A stretch of DNA of 64,000 nt, taken from the NCBI RefSeq assembly GCF_003945385.1, contig NZ_AP018920.1, positions 2,728,001-2,792,000 of the forward strand, in the 5' to 3' direction. Within the stretch, counting starts at the first letter, position 1. Every line of letters starts with the position of its first letter. Shown here one piece after another: positions 43,012 through 51,522 of this stretch. The notes beneath the pieces were generated by a model, which was given only the letters and a program-made list of their open reading frames with translations, did not search any database and was not told where the DNA came from. The DNA is from Pseudonocardia autotrophica. GTDB lineage: Bacteria; Actinomycetota; Actinomycetes; Mycobacteriales; Pseudonocardiaceae. A program made the translations under genes and the position numbers.

Positions 43012-44525
43012 GAGCGGCCTCCGTCGCTGTCGCTGTCGCTGGTCCGGCTACGACCGCCGTCCGTCCGCTCCCACCAGCTCCGGAACGATTCCTCGGCCGG
43101 TACCGGGACATCCCGCGAGTCCGACCAGGCGCCTGCCGGGCCGGGTACCGCGCCCAGCACCGTCCGTCCGCCCGGATCGCGCCGGGCCACCCGCGCGGCG
43201 AGCTTCCCGCCGAACCCGGCGGCCCTCGCGGCCCGCTCGGTGCGGGCCGCGGAGGACAGCGTCCAGGACGCCGCCTTCATCGCGACGTCCTGCACCGACG
43301 GCAGGCGACTCGCCTTCTTGTGGGCGTCGACGACCTCGCCGCGCAGGTGCACCAGCACCTCGGGGATGTCGATCCGCACCGGACACACCTCGAAGCATGC
43401 CCCGCACAGGCTGGACGCGTAGGGCAGCGAGTCGGTCTGCGGATCCGAGCCGACACCGCGCAGCTGCGGGGTGAGGATCGCGCCGATCGGGCCCGGATAG
43501 ACCGAGCCATAGGCGTGCCCACCGGTGCGCTCGTAGACCGGGCAGACGTTCAGGCAGGCCGAGCAGCGGATGCAGCGCAACGCCTGCCGCCCGGTCGGAT
43601 CGGCCAGGACGTCGGTGCGGCCGTTGTCCAGCAGCACCACGTGCACCTCCTGCGGCCCGTCGCCGGGGGTGACCCCGGTCCAGGTCGAGGTGTAGGGGTT
43701 CATCCGCTCGCCGGTCGAGGACCGGGGGAGCAGCTGGAGCATCACGTCCAGATCCTCGAACGTCGGCAGCACCTTCTCGATCCCGACCACCGACACCAGC
43801 ACCTCGGGCAGCGTCAGGCACATCCGGCCGTTGCCCTCGGACTCGACGACGGTGAGCGTCCCGGTCTCGGCGACCGCGAAGTTCGCACCGGACACCGCGA
43901 CCTTCGCGCGCAGGAACTTCTCCCGCAGGTGCGCGCGGGCGGCGGCGGCCAGTTGCTTCGGCTCGTCGGTCAGGTCCTCGGGCGCGGCCTTCCCGGCCCG
44001 GCCCATCTCACGCAGGAAGATCTCCCGGATCTCCGCCCGGTTGCGGTGGATCGCGGGGACCAGGATGTGGCTGGGCAGATCGTCGCCGAGCTGCACGATC
44101 AGCTCGGCCAGGTCGGTCTCCCAGGCGTGGATGCCCGCTGCCTCCAGCGCCTCGTTGAGCTCGATCTCCTGGGTGGCCATCGACTTGACCTTGACGACCT
44201 CGTCGGTGCCGTGCCGCTGTGCGATACCGACGACGATCGCGTTCGCCTCGGCCGCGTCGCGCGCCCAGTGCACGGTGGCGCCGGCCGCGGTCAGCGAGCG
44301 CTCCAGTTGCTCCAGGTAGTCGGGCAGGTGCCGCAGCACCCGCTCCTTGATCGCCGCACCGGCCAGGCGCAGCTGCTCCCACTCGTCGACCTCACCGACG
44401 ACGCCGGCCCGCTTGGTGCGGATGGTGCCGGTGGCGTGCGCGAGGTTGCGGCGCAGCTGGGAGTCGCCCAGGGCCGTGCGGGCCGCCGTCGGGAACGCCG
44501 GCGTGCCGAGGAACGTGCCGCTCAT
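43008..44525 (-). CDS. lutB: LutB-like iron-sulphur lactate utilization protein
   Basis: A 505-residue protein. An N-terminal LUD domain (SGANFAVAETGTLTVVESEG) is followed by two [4Fe-4S] cysteine sets, CIRCSACLNVCPVY and CGACFEVCPVRI, and a C-terminal domain (DUF3390-like). It is the central electron-transfer subunit of L-lactate oxidation. ATG 44525 overlaps the lutA stop. The C-terminal end (GGRSRTSDSDSDGGRS) is a short charged repeat. Confidence 0.92.
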   Translation of the reverse strand: MSGTFLGTPAFPTAARTALGDSQLRRNLAHATGTIRTKRAGVVGEVDEWEQLRLAGAAIKERVLRHLPDYLEQLERSLTAAGATVHWARDAAEANAIVVGIAQRHGTDEVVKVKSMATQEIELNEALEAAGIHAWETDLAELIVQLGDDLPSHILVPAIHRNRAEIREIFLREMGRAGKAAPEDLTDEPKQLAAAARAHLREKFLRAKVAVSGANFAVAETGTLTVVESEGNGRMCLTLPEVLVSVVGIEKVLPTFEDLDVMLQLLPRSSTGERMNPYTSTWTGVTPGDGPQEVHVVLLDNGRTDVLADPTGRQALRCIRCSACLNVCPVYERTGGHAYGSVYPGPIGAILTPQLRGVGSDPQTDSLPYASSLCGACFEVCPVRIDIPEVLVHLRGEVVDAHKKASRLPSVQDVAMKAASWTLSSAARTERAARAAGFGGKLAARVARRDPGGRTVLGAVPGPAGAWSDSRDVPVPAEESFRSWWERTDGGRSRTSDSDSDGGRS

Positions 44526-45316
44526 GCGCTCACCCCCGCGCTGCCGACCGAGCGCCGGTCCGCCGCCCGGCCGGCGTCGGAGATCACCGGCTCGGTCTGG
44601 GCGAGTACCTCCGCGAGGTGCATCACCCGCAGCCCGGAGCGTTGCCGCGACAGCAGCCCGCCGACATGCATCAGGCAGGAGTTGTCCCCGGCGACGAGCA
44701 CCTCGGCCCCGGTCTCCCGGACGTGCCGGGCCTTGTCGTTGCCCATCGCGATCGACGTCTCGGCGTTCTTCACCGCGAACGTCCCGCCGAAACCGCAGCA
44801 CTCCGTCGCACCGGGCAGATCGAGCAGGGTGAGGCCGCGGACCGCCGTCAGCAGCCGGGTCGGCCGGTCACCCACGCCGAGCATCCGCAACGAGTGGCAG
44901 GTCGGGTGGTAGGTGACGCGGTGCGGGAAGTACGCGCCGACGTCGACCGTGCCGAGCACGTCGATGAGGTACTCGGACAGTTCGTAGACCGGCGGGGCGT
45001 CCGCGACGGCGCGGACCAGACCGGGATCGCCGGAGCGCTCCGCGACCAGCCCGTGCTGGTGACGGACCGAACCGGCGCAGGAACCGGACGGCGCGATCAC
45101 CGCGTCGTACCCGGCGAAGGCGTCGAGGTGGTTGCGCACCAGCGGGGTGGCCTCGTCGAAGTAGCCGGTGTTGACCATCGGCTGGCCGCAGCAGGTCTGC
45201 GCGGCGGGGAACCCGACGTCGACACCCAGCCTGCGGAGCAGGGTGACGACGGCCTTGCCGGTGTCCGGGAACAGGGTGTCGTTGAGGCACGTGACCATCA
45301 GGCCGACGCGGGGCAT
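44522..45316 (-). CDS. lutA: LutA-like (Fe-S)-binding oxidoreductase
   Basis: A 264-residue protein with two CCG domains: QTCCGQPMVNTGYF (C42, C43) and TECCGFGGTFAVKN in the C-terminal half, each binding an iron-sulphur cluster as in heterodisulfide-reductase-like and glycolate-oxidase subunits. ATG 45316 has GGAGG 6 nt upstream. It is first in the lutABC operon, divergent from the regulator at 45415, with two FadR-type operators in the 98-bp gap. Confidence 0.92.
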   Translation of the reverse strand: MPRVGLMVTCLNDTLFPDTGKAVVTLLRRLGVDVGFPAAQTCCGQPMVNTGYFDEATPLVRNHLDAFAGYDAVIAPSGSCAGSVRHQHGLVAERSGDPGLVRAVADAPPVYELSEYLIDVLGTVDVGAYFPHRVTYHPTCHSLRMLGVGDRPTRLLTAVRGLTLLDLPGATECCGFGGTFAVKNAETSIAMGNDKARHVRETGAEVLVAGDNSCLMHVGGLLSRQRSGLRVMHLAEVLAQTEPVISDAGRAADRRSVGSAGVSA

Positions 45317-45345
45317 GGCGCCTCCGTGGGAGTGGTGGGCGGAGG

Positions 45346-45391
45346 ATGTCCGACTATGTGGTCCGACCAAGGTAGCGCTATGGTCGGACCA
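45346..45391. promoter_or_regulatory. LldR/FadR-type operators between lutA and its regulator
   Basis: TGGTCCGACCA at 45359-45369 and TGGTCGGACCA at 45381-45391 both match the GntR/FCD consensus TNGTNNNACNA exactly and are reverse complements of each other, 22 bp apart (two helical turns). ATGTCCGACTA at 45346-45356 matches except for the first base. All three lie between the divergent starts at 45316 and 45415. Confidence 0.8.
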
Positions 45392-45414
45392 GGTACAAGT
45401 TCCTGGGGGACGAC

Positions 45415-46122
45415 GTGACGGAGACCCGCAGGGCGCGCCCGGCCACCTACGAGATGGTGCTGGAGCACGTCGTGCAGCGGCTGACGACGGGGGAGTGGCG
45501 CCCGGGCGACCGGCTCCCACCGGAGCGGGAGCTGGCGGCGCGGCTCGGCGCGAGCCGGCAGGCGGTGCGCGAGGCACTCCGCGTGCTGCAGGCTCAGGGC
45601 GTGATCCGTTCCCAGGTGGGGACGGGCGCGGACTCGGGGACGGTGGTCGTCCCGGCCCCGGCGCGGGCGCTGGGCCGGGTGCTGGCGTTGCACCTGGCGG
45701 TCGACTCGTTCCCGGTGGACGACGTGACCGAGGCCCGGGTGATGCTGGAGCGCTTCTCCGCCGAGCTGGCCGCCCGCCGCCGGACCGCCGCCGACCTGCT
45801 GTCGATGGCCGCCGACCTGGACGCGATGGATGCCGATCTCGGGCCGGAGGAGTTCAGCGACGCGGACATCGCGTTCCACGTGGCGATCGCGGGCGCCGCC
45901 GGGAACCGGCTGGTCAACGAGCTGACGGTGGCGATCCGGGAGTCGGTGCGCGGGTTCCTGCTCGGCGCGATGCGCGAGCAGGGGGACTGGCCGGCGTTGC
46001 GGGATCGGCTGCGTGCCGAGCACCGGGAGATCCACGCGGCGCTGTCCGGTGCGGACGGTGCGGCCGCAGCGGATCTGATCGAGGCGCACATCCGCGCGTT
46101 CCACGGGCGGTTGGGTGGGTGA
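45415..46122 (+). CDS. lldR: GntR/FadR-family regulator, LldR-like
   Basis: A 235-residue regulator. A GntR winged helix is at about residues 10-75 (PGDRLPPERELAARLGASR, QAVREALRVLQAQGVI), followed by an FCD helical domain of about 150 residues that binds small acids through a metal site. It is divergent from lutABC with consensus operators in between, as for LldR proteins that release DNA when L-lactate binds. GTG 45415 is the start. Its last codons lie in a 25-bp tandem repeat. Confidence 0.88.
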   Translation: MTETRRARPATYEMVLEHVVQRLTTGEWRPGDRLPPERELAARLGASRQAVREALRVLQAQGVIRSQVGTGADSGTVVVPAPARALGRVLALHLAVDSFPVDDVTEARVMLERFSAELAARRRTAADLLSMAADLDAMDADLGPEEFSDADIAFHVAIAGAAGNRLVNELTVAIRESVRGFLLGAMREQGDWPALRDRLRAEHREIHAALSGADGAAAADLIEAHIRAFHGRLGG

Positions 46123-46260
46123 TCGACACGGGCGGTTGGGTGGGGGATCGGTGCTGCCGGCGGCCGGGTGGGTGATGGTGCCGGCCGGGAGCGTGGTCGG
46201 CGCTGCGGGCCGGGCGGGTGATCGACGCTGCGGCTGGGCGGGCGATCGATGCTGCGAGTC
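46102..46260. repeat. Short tandem repeats at and after the lldR 3' end
   Basis: A 25-bp unit at 46102-46126 is repeated imperfectly at 46127-46150 and overlaps the lldR stop. A 24-25-bp unit follows (46212-46235 and 46236-46260). The 235-bp gap up to the next gene is otherwise G-rich low-complexity sequence with no convincing gene. Confidence 0.6.
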
Positions 46261-46357
46261 GGGCGGCGGAGTGGTGCTGGTGGTGGGCGTTGCGCCGGTC
46301 GGGCTGAGGATCGGGGGCCGCGCCCGCTAGGCTTCCGCTCCGGAACGAGGGGGCACC

Positions 46358-46993
46358 ATGTCGCAGGAGGCTGTCGTCGCGGTGTCCGCGCGGAACCGGC
46401 GGGCATTCGCCGATCTCGTCGAGTCACTGGACGCGGACCAACTCGCGACGCCGAGCCTCTGCACGGAATGGGATGTGCGGACGGTTGCCGGGCACGTCGC
46501 CTCGGTGCTGACGATGTCCCTCCCCGGCCTGCTGCTGGCGATGGTGCGGGCCCGGTTCGACGTCGACCGGGCCATCGACCGGGTCGCGCGGCGGGTGGCG
46601 GAGCGGCCGGTGCCCGAGATCGTCGCGACGCTGCGCGACCGGGCGGACAGCTCGTTCGCCCCGCCCGGTACCGGTGTGCTCGGCCCGATGACCGACACGT
46701 TCGTGCACACCGCCGACATCGCCGTCCCGCTGGGGATCCCGTACGACCCGGATACGGCGGACGTGCGGCTCGGGCTGGACTTCGTGATCGGGCAGCGGCC
46801 GGCCGGGTTCACCACCCGGCGGAGGCTGGAGGGCCTGCGCTTCGTCGCCGACGACGCGGGGTTCGCGCACGGCGACGGCGCCGAGATCCGTGGCCGCGGC
46901 ATCGACCTGCTGGTCGCGGCCTGTGGCCGTCCCGCCGTGCTGGACCGTCTGACCGGCCCCGGCGTCGACGTCCTGGCCGAGCGACTGCGCTGA
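46358..46993 (+). CDS. Maleylpyruvate isomerase-family mycothiol-dependent enzyme
   Basis: A 211-residue protein of the DinB-like fold. The opening AFADLVESLDADQLATPSLC with TEWDVRTVAGHVAS contains the conserved W-x-VR-x-x-x-GH segment of the mycothiol-dependent maleylpyruvate isomerase N-terminal family; the histidine of this GH and later FVHTADI would form the metal site. The function within the family is unresolved. ATG 46358 follows GGGGGCACC. It supports an actinobacterial, mycothiol-using host. Confidence 0.85.
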   Translation: MSQEAVVAVSARNRRAFADLVESLDADQLATPSLCTEWDVRTVAGHVASVLTMSLPGLLLAMVRARFDVDRAIDRVARRVAERPVPEIVATLRDRADSSFAPPGTGVLGPMTDTFVHTADIAVPLGIPYDPDTADVRLGLDFVIGQRPAGFTTRRRLEGLRFVADDAGFAHGDGAEIRGRGIDLLVAACGRPAVLDRLTGPGVDVLAERLR

Positions 46994-47073
46994 CCGTGAG
47001 GGTGGGTGTCCCGGTCCGGAAGTGACGGGCTGGTCATCAGTAGCGGCTGTGCCCGTGCCCTGACCCCGGGCGT

Positions 47074-47508
47074 GTTCGCACGGGTTCACCGCGTCCGCAC
47101 GGGATCGGATCTCGTGCGGATGAGCCGATCCCGTGCGAACGAGCCGATCCCGTGCGGATGAGGGGATCTTTTACGTGCGAGCCGATCTCGTGCGGTGAGG
47201 CGGCCTTGCGCGGGCGCGGCGAGCTGGACGCGGTGTGGGCGAGCCGAGCGGGTGCGCCTGACAGCGCCGGTGCGGCGCGGGTGCCGGCGGTGCGGACGGC
47301 CCGTGCGGCCCGTGCGGCCCGTGCGGCCAATGCGGTGTCACGCGGCCGCGTTCGCACGGGTTCACCGCGTTCGCACGGGATCGGATCCCGTGCGAACGAG
47401 CTGATCCCGTGCGGGTGAGCCGATCTCGTGCCGGTGCGGGGATCTTGTGCGGGTGGGCTGATCGCGTGCGGTGAGGCGACCTTGCGCGGACGCGGCGAGC
47501 TGAACGCG
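47074..47508. repeat. Two 159-bp imperfect direct copies, 276 bp apart
   Basis: Copy A is 47074-47232 and copy B 47350-47508, aligned without gaps. Each starts GTTCGCACGGGTTCACCGCG and ends with GCGGCGAGCTG-AACGCG or GGACGCG. Inside each, CGCACGGGATC-G-GATCCCGTGCG-like inverted repeats recur (perfect in copy B, one mismatch in copy A). Confidence 0.85.
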
Positions 47509-47553
47509 TCGCGGGCCGGCTGATCCGGTGCGGAGGCGCCGGACCCGTGCGGC

Positions 47554-47618
47554 GCGTGCCGTCGGTGCGGGTCGGCGCTGCAGGTCCGGCGGTGCGTGCC
47601 GTCGGTGCGGGTCGGCGC
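47554..47618. repeat. 25-bp direct repeat, 40-bp period
   Basis: The same 25-bp sequence (beginning GCGTGCCGTCGGTGCGGG) occurs at 47554-47578 and 47594-47618, just before the 3' end of the phosphotransferase gene. Confidence 0.8.
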
Positions 47619-47652
47619 GGCGGGCCGGGCGGTGCGGGTCTGCGCGGGTCGG

Positions 47653-48681
47653 TCAGAGTGCGGCCAGGGCGGCCACGTGTTCGAGGCGGTTCACTGCGAC
47701 CTCGTGCAGGTGCCGTCCGGTCTCCGGGTCGGCCTGGCCGGCGTGCGCGCGGGCGTACGTCCCCTCGATGACGATGGCCAGCTTGAACCCGGCGAGCACG
47801 GTGTACCAGTCGATCGCGGACAGGTCCCGGTCGGAGTCGCGCGCGTAGGTCTCGACCAGCTCGGCGACGTCCGGGAGCCCGCCGTGCGCGGCGAGCGCGG
47901 CACCGGCCAGCGGATCCGGCCGGTCCGGCCAGGTGACGAGCAGCCAGCCGAGATCGAGCAGCGGATCACCGACGGTGCACATCTCCCAGTCCACGATCGC
48001 GGCGACCCGTGGCCTCGCCGGATCGAGCAGCACGTTGTTGAGGTGGTAGTCGCCGTGCACCAGCCCGGTCCGGGACTGCTGCGGGCGGTGCGCCCGCAGC
48101 CAGCCGGCCAGCTCGTCGACGTGCGGCAGCCGGTGCCCGGGATAGCCGGGCGTCCGGTCGTAGGACGCGAGGTGGTCCAGCCAGCGCGGGACCTGTCGCT
48201 CCAGGAACCCGTCGGGCCGGCCGAGGTCGCCCAGCCCGATCGCCTCGTGGTCGACCGCGGCTAGCCGGGCCAGCGCGGACGCGGTGTCCAGCGCGGCGGC
48301 GCGACGGGCGGCCGGATCGGTCCGGTACAGCTCGCCGACGGACGCGCCGGGATTGTCGCCGTCGACGGCGTCCATCAGGTAGAACACGACGCCGAGGACG
48401 TCGGCGTCGGTGCAGCCCGCGACGAAGCCCGGATGCGGCACCTCGGTGCCGGCGAGCGCGGACAGCACCCGGATCTCGCGGGCCATCGTCGCGTCGCTGG
48501 TGGGCCGCGGATGCTCGGGTGGGCGGCGCAGCACCAGGTCCCGGCCACCCCAGGTGAGCCGCAGCACCACGTTCTGGGTGCCGCCGCCGACATGGCGGAC
48601 GTCGGAGATCGGACCGGTCAGCCCGGTCCGGGCACCCCAGCGGGCCAGCGCGGTGAGATCGACGAGATCGGCGAGGGACAC
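47653..48681 (-). CDS. Phosphotransferase-family protein (ACAD10/11-like kinase domain)
   Basis: A 342-residue APH-fold protein. The nucleotide region is GGGTQNVVLRL, the catalytic loop is LVHGDYHLNNVLLD (HGDxxxxN), and the metal motif is AAIVDWEMCTVGDPLLDLGW. Relatives in actinobacteria are found with acyl-CoA dehydrogenases and are thought to phosphorylate 4-hydroxy acyl-CoAs; an acyl-CoA dehydrogenase is found at 55340 in this neighbourhood. GTG 48681 is the start. It is divergent from the luciferase-like gene. Confidence 0.87.
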   Translation of the reverse strand: MSLADLVDLTALARWGARTGLTGPISDVRHVGGGTQNVVLRLTWGGRDLVLRRPPEHPRPTSDATMAREIRVLSALAGTEVPHPGFVAGCTDADVLGVVFYLMDAVDGDNPGASVGELYRTDPAARRAAALDTASALARLAAVDHEAIGLGDLGRPDGFLERQVPRWLDHLASYDRTPGYPGHRLPHVDELAGWLRAHRPQQSRTGLVHGDYHLNNVLLDPARPRVAAIVDWEMCTVGDPLLDLGWLLVTWPDRPDPLAGAALAAHGGLPDVAELVETYARDSDRDLSAIDWYTVLAGFKLAIVIEGTYARAHAGQADPETGRHLHEVAVNRLEHVAALAAL

Positions 48682-48806
48682 CGGGTGACGTTACGACCGC
48701 CGCGCCCGGATGTCGCGGGGGACCGATCCGGGCGGTTTGGCGGAGTCGACAACGCAACGACCGGACCAGGGGTGACAGCGCACATGTCGGCGACCAGAGT
48801 GCCGCC

Positions 48807-49844
48807 ATGACCAGCGTGCGCGAGACCTCCGCCGGTGCCGGCCCGGCCTTCGGGCTCTGGTACGACTTCCGCAATCCGGTCCCGGACCGCCCGTTCGGCT
48901 CCTTCTACGCCGAGGTGTTCGACCAGATCTCCTGGGCCGAGCAGAAGGGCCTGGACTCGGCGTGGCTCACCGAGCACCACTTCTGCGACGACGGGTACAG
49001 CCCGTCGCCGTTCGTGCTCGCGTCGGCGATCGCGCAGCGCACGTCCCGGATGCGGATCGGGACCAACCTGATCGTCTCGCCGCTGCACGACCCGGTGCGG
49101 CTGGCAGAGGACTCGGCGACGCTGTCGCTGCTCTCCGGCGGCCGGTTCGATCTCGGCGTCGGGCAGGGCTACTGGGGACGCGAGTTCGAGGCGTTCGGCC
49201 GGAAGATCACCCAGCGGCCGAGCCTGCTGGAGGAGGGAATCGAGGTGATCCGGCAGGCCTGGTCGGGCTCCGCCGCCGGTTACCAGGGCCGCCGTTACCG
49301 GCTCCCGCCGCTGCCGGTGACCCCGGTCCCGGAGACGGCGCCGCAGCTGCTGGTCGGGGCGATGGCCGACGTCGCGATCGAACGGGCCGCCCGGATCGGC
49401 GACGGCTTCCTGTCCACCCAGAACGCACACCACCGCAGCTACCTCGACGCCCTGGAACGGCTCGGCCGCCCGGCCGCCGACGCCCGGATCTACGCCGGCC
49501 AGTGGGCGATCGTCGCCGAGGACCCGGAGCGGGTGTGGTCGCGGATCGGGCGCCACGCGCTGTACCAGCTCAACGAGTACATCTCCTGGGGCGCGTTCGG
49601 GCCTCCGGACGAGGTGCCGCGGTTCACCGACCCGGCACAGATCGTCGAGGCGGGCGCCTACCAGCTGATGGACGCGGAGATGGCGGTCACCCACCTCAGC
49701 GAGTTGCTCGCCGGGACACCGCAGATCCGGGACGTGCACTTCTGGGCCATGCTGCCCGGTGAACCGGTGGACAGCGGTTCGGAGCGGATCGCCTACCTCG
49801 CCGACAAGGTCGTCCCTGCGGTCCGGGAGCGGCTGCGGAGCTGA
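48807..49844 (+). CDS. Luciferase-like (LLM) flavin-dependent oxidoreductase
   Basis: A 345-residue TIM-barrel LLM protein. DSAWLTEHHFCDDGY is the conserved N-terminal signature and GVGQGYWGREFEAFG the central one. It uses reduced FMN or F420 to oxygenate or reduce a substrate, which is unknown. ATG 48807 follows the start region of the divergent phosphotransferase by 125 bp. The alpha/beta hydrolase and SDR genes follow on the same strand, suggesting a catabolic operon. Confidence 0.87.
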   Translation: MTSVRETSAGAGPAFGLWYDFRNPVPDRPFGSFYAEVFDQISWAEQKGLDSAWLTEHHFCDDGYSPSPFVLASAIAQRTSRMRIGTNLIVSPLHDPVRLAEDSATLSLLSGGRFDLGVGQGYWGREFEAFGRKITQRPSLLEEGIEVIRQAWSGSAAGYQGRRYRLPPLPVTPVPETAPQLLVGAMADVAIERAARIGDGFLSTQNAHHRSYLDALERLGRPAADARIYAGQWAIVAEDPERVWSRIGRHALYQLNEYISWGAFGPPDEVPRFTDPAQIVEAGAYQLMDAEMAVTHLSELLAGTPQIRDVHFWAMLPGEPVDSGSERIAYLADKVVPAVRERLRS

Positions 49845-49926
49845 CCACGATGTACGCCGGAACGAACGCACGGACGAGCGGCTGCGTGCGCAGGCCGCCG
49901 GTACGAGGCAGAAGGAGTGATCGACG

Positions 49927-50736
49927 ATGGCGTTCCTCGAGGTGGAGGACGGCAAGCGGGTGTTCTACGAGCACCACGCCGGCAGCGGACGACAGGTGGT
50001 GCTGGTGCACGGCTGGGGCGCGAACGCGCGGTGCTGGGACACGACGCTGTCCGCGCTGCTCGTCGCCGGGCACGGGGTCACCACGATCGAGCACCGCGCC
50101 TGCGGTCGCTCCGACGCGGACTTCGCGGACACCTCGATCGGTGCGATCGCCGGGGACGTCGTCGCGCTCGTCGAGCACCTCGGGCTGCGCGAGCCGGTGC
50201 TGAACGGCTGGTCGCTCGGCGGCGCCGTGGTCGTCGAGGCGGCCCGGCGGCTCGGCGCGAACCTGGGTGGCCTGGTGCTGACCGGAGGTGCGACGCCGCG
50301 CTACACCGCGGCGGAGGGCTGGCCCTACGGTGGCACCCCGGCCGACGTCGACGGTGTTCTCGCCGGGCTGGCCGCCGACCGACCCGGTACTTTCCGCGCG
50401 ATCGCCGAGGCGGTGTGCGTCAAGCCGGTCGGGGAGCCGGTGGTGCAGTCGATCTGGCTGGCCTTCCTGGAGACCGGCCCGCGGTGCGACGACACCCTGC
50501 GCGACCTGGCGCAGATCGACCAGCGGGAGATCCTGCCGACGCTGTCGGTCCCGGTGCTGCTGCTGGCCGGTCGGGAGGACGGGTTCGTGTCGTTCGACGC
50601 CGTCGCCGCGTCCCGGACCCTGTTCCCGGACGCCCGGCTGGTCGAGTTCGGCGGTGTCGGGCACGCCCCGTTCCTGGAGGACGGCGAGACCTACCGCACC
50701 GAGCTGCTGGACTTCCTGGCCCGGTCGGGGAACTGA
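49927..50736 (+). CDS. Alpha/beta hydrolase
   Basis: A 269-residue alpha/beta hydrolase. The oxyanion motif VLVHGWGANARCWD, nucleophile elbow LNGWSLGGAVV, Asp in LLLAGREDGFV and catalytic His in GGVGHAPFLE are all in place. Esterase, lactonase or C-C hydrolase activity is possible. ATG 49927 follows GAAGGAG. The next gene, an SDR, starts 2 bp after its stop. Confidence 0.88.
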   Translation: MAFLEVEDGKRVFYEHHAGSGRQVVLVHGWGANARCWDTTLSALLVAGHGVTTIEHRACGRSDADFADTSIGAIAGDVVALVEHLGLREPVLNGWSLGGAVVVEAARRLGANLGGLVLTGGATPRYTAAEGWPYGGTPADVDGVLAGLAADRPGTFRAIAEAVCVKPVGEPVVQSIWLAFLETGPRCDDTLRDLAQIDQREILPTLSVPVLLLAGREDGFVSFDAVAASRTLFPDARLVEFGGVGHAPFLEDGETYRTELLDFLARSGN

Positions 50737-50738
50737 GC

Positions 50739-51476
50739 GTGGGGCGTACCTGGGTGGTGACCGGCGGCTCCCGCGGGATCGGCCGCGCCGTCGTCGACCG
50801 GGCACTCGCCGAGGGCGACACCGTGCACGTGCTGGCCCGGTCGGTCGACCGGGAGGGTTGGCCGGCTGCGGTCCGGGACCGGGTGCTCCCGGTCCCTGCC
50901 GACATCGGCGACGCGGACTCGGTGCGGCGCGCGCTGGCCGTCGTCGAGCAGGCGTCCGGCTCGGTCGACGTGCTGGTCCAGTCGGCCGGGGTACACCGGG
51001 GCGGCCGGCTGGACCGGCTCACCGACGACGCCTGGGACGAGGTGCTGGCCACCAACCTGACCGGCGCGTTCCGGGTGGCACGGGCCGCCCGGCCGCTGCT
51101 CGGCGAGGGCTCGTCGATCATCAACATCGGGGCGGTCGTGGGATTGCGCGGGTATCCCGGCGACGCCGCCTACGGCTCGGCGAAGGCCGGACTGTCCGGC
51201 CTCACCCAGACACTGGCGATGGAGCTGGCACCGGACGGCGTCCGGGTCAACCTGGTCGTCCCCGGGTTCGTCGACACCGACATGACGGCCGGGATCTCGG
51301 AGAGCTCGCGGGGCGTCGTGGTGGACGGGATCCCGCTGGGCAGGCCGGGCCGGCCGGAGGAGATCGCGGACGTGGTGTGGGCGGTGGCCGGAGCGACGTA
51401 CATGACCGGTTCGACGGTCGCGGTCGACGGCGGGCTGCTCGCGTCGTTCGGAGCGCCCCGGCCCCGGCGGAGCTGA
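50739..51476 (+). CDS. SDR-family oxidoreductase with altered catalytic serine
   Basis: A 245-residue short-chain dehydrogenase/reductase. The cofactor motif VVTGGSRGIGRAV and active-site YGSAKAG (Tyr-x3-Lys) are present, and GSTVAVDGG ends the fold. At the place of the catalytic serine (GSVVG in FabG-like enzymes) the sequence reads INIGAVVGLRG, with alanine. GTG 50739 starts it. The alanine could lower activity or shift the role; a neighbouring serine could compensate (SSIINIG precedes). It is otherwise an intact FabG-like protein. Confidence 0.87.
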   Translation: MGRTWVVTGGSRGIGRAVVDRALAEGDTVHVLARSVDREGWPAAVRDRVLPVPADIGDADSVRRALAVVEQASGSVDVLVQSAGVHRGGRLDRLTDDAWDEVLATNLTGAFRVARAARPLLGEGSSIINIGAVVGLRGYPGDAAYGSAKAGLSGLTQTLAMELAPDGVRVNLVVPGFVDTDMTAGISESSRGVVVDGIPLGRPGRPEEIADVVWAVAGATYMTGSTVAVDGGLLASFGAPRPRRS

Positions 51477-51484
51477 CTCCCCGT

Positions 51485-51515
51485 GGGCCCCGCGGCCGCG
51501 CACGCCGCGGGGCCC
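51485..51515. terminator. Bidirectional hairpin terminator
   Basis: A perfect 12-bp inverted repeat GGGCCCCGCGGC / GCCGCGGGGCCC with a 7-nt loop between the convergent SDR (stop 51476) and NTF2-like (stop 51523) genes. Confidence 0.78.
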
Positions 51516-51522
51516 GGCGGCA

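Larger units (their letters stand above)
46994..47652. other. 659-bp intergenic repeat block without a supported gene
   Basis: No reading frame here has a credible product. The block is made of degenerate units around GATCCCGTGCG and its reverse complement, several of which form near-perfect palindromes (for example around 47366-47395), plus a GCCCGTGCG-type 9-bp tandem near 47299-47325. Details are under the two repeat entries that follow. Confidence 0.8.

Noticed and set aside
46115..46330. Gly/Val-rich frame between lldR and the mycothiol-type gene
   Set aside because: Generated by the tandem repeats, with no homology pattern or ribosome site.
47037..47418. Short overlapping frames in the repeat block that look like small proteins
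   Set aside because: They consist of repeated Arg/Ala/Gly-rich words produced by the DNA repeats, without RBS or family resemblance.
47074..47508. CRISPR array
   Set aside because: The repeats are long, degenerate and themselves palindromic, spacing is irregular, only two large copies exist, and no cas gene is nearby.
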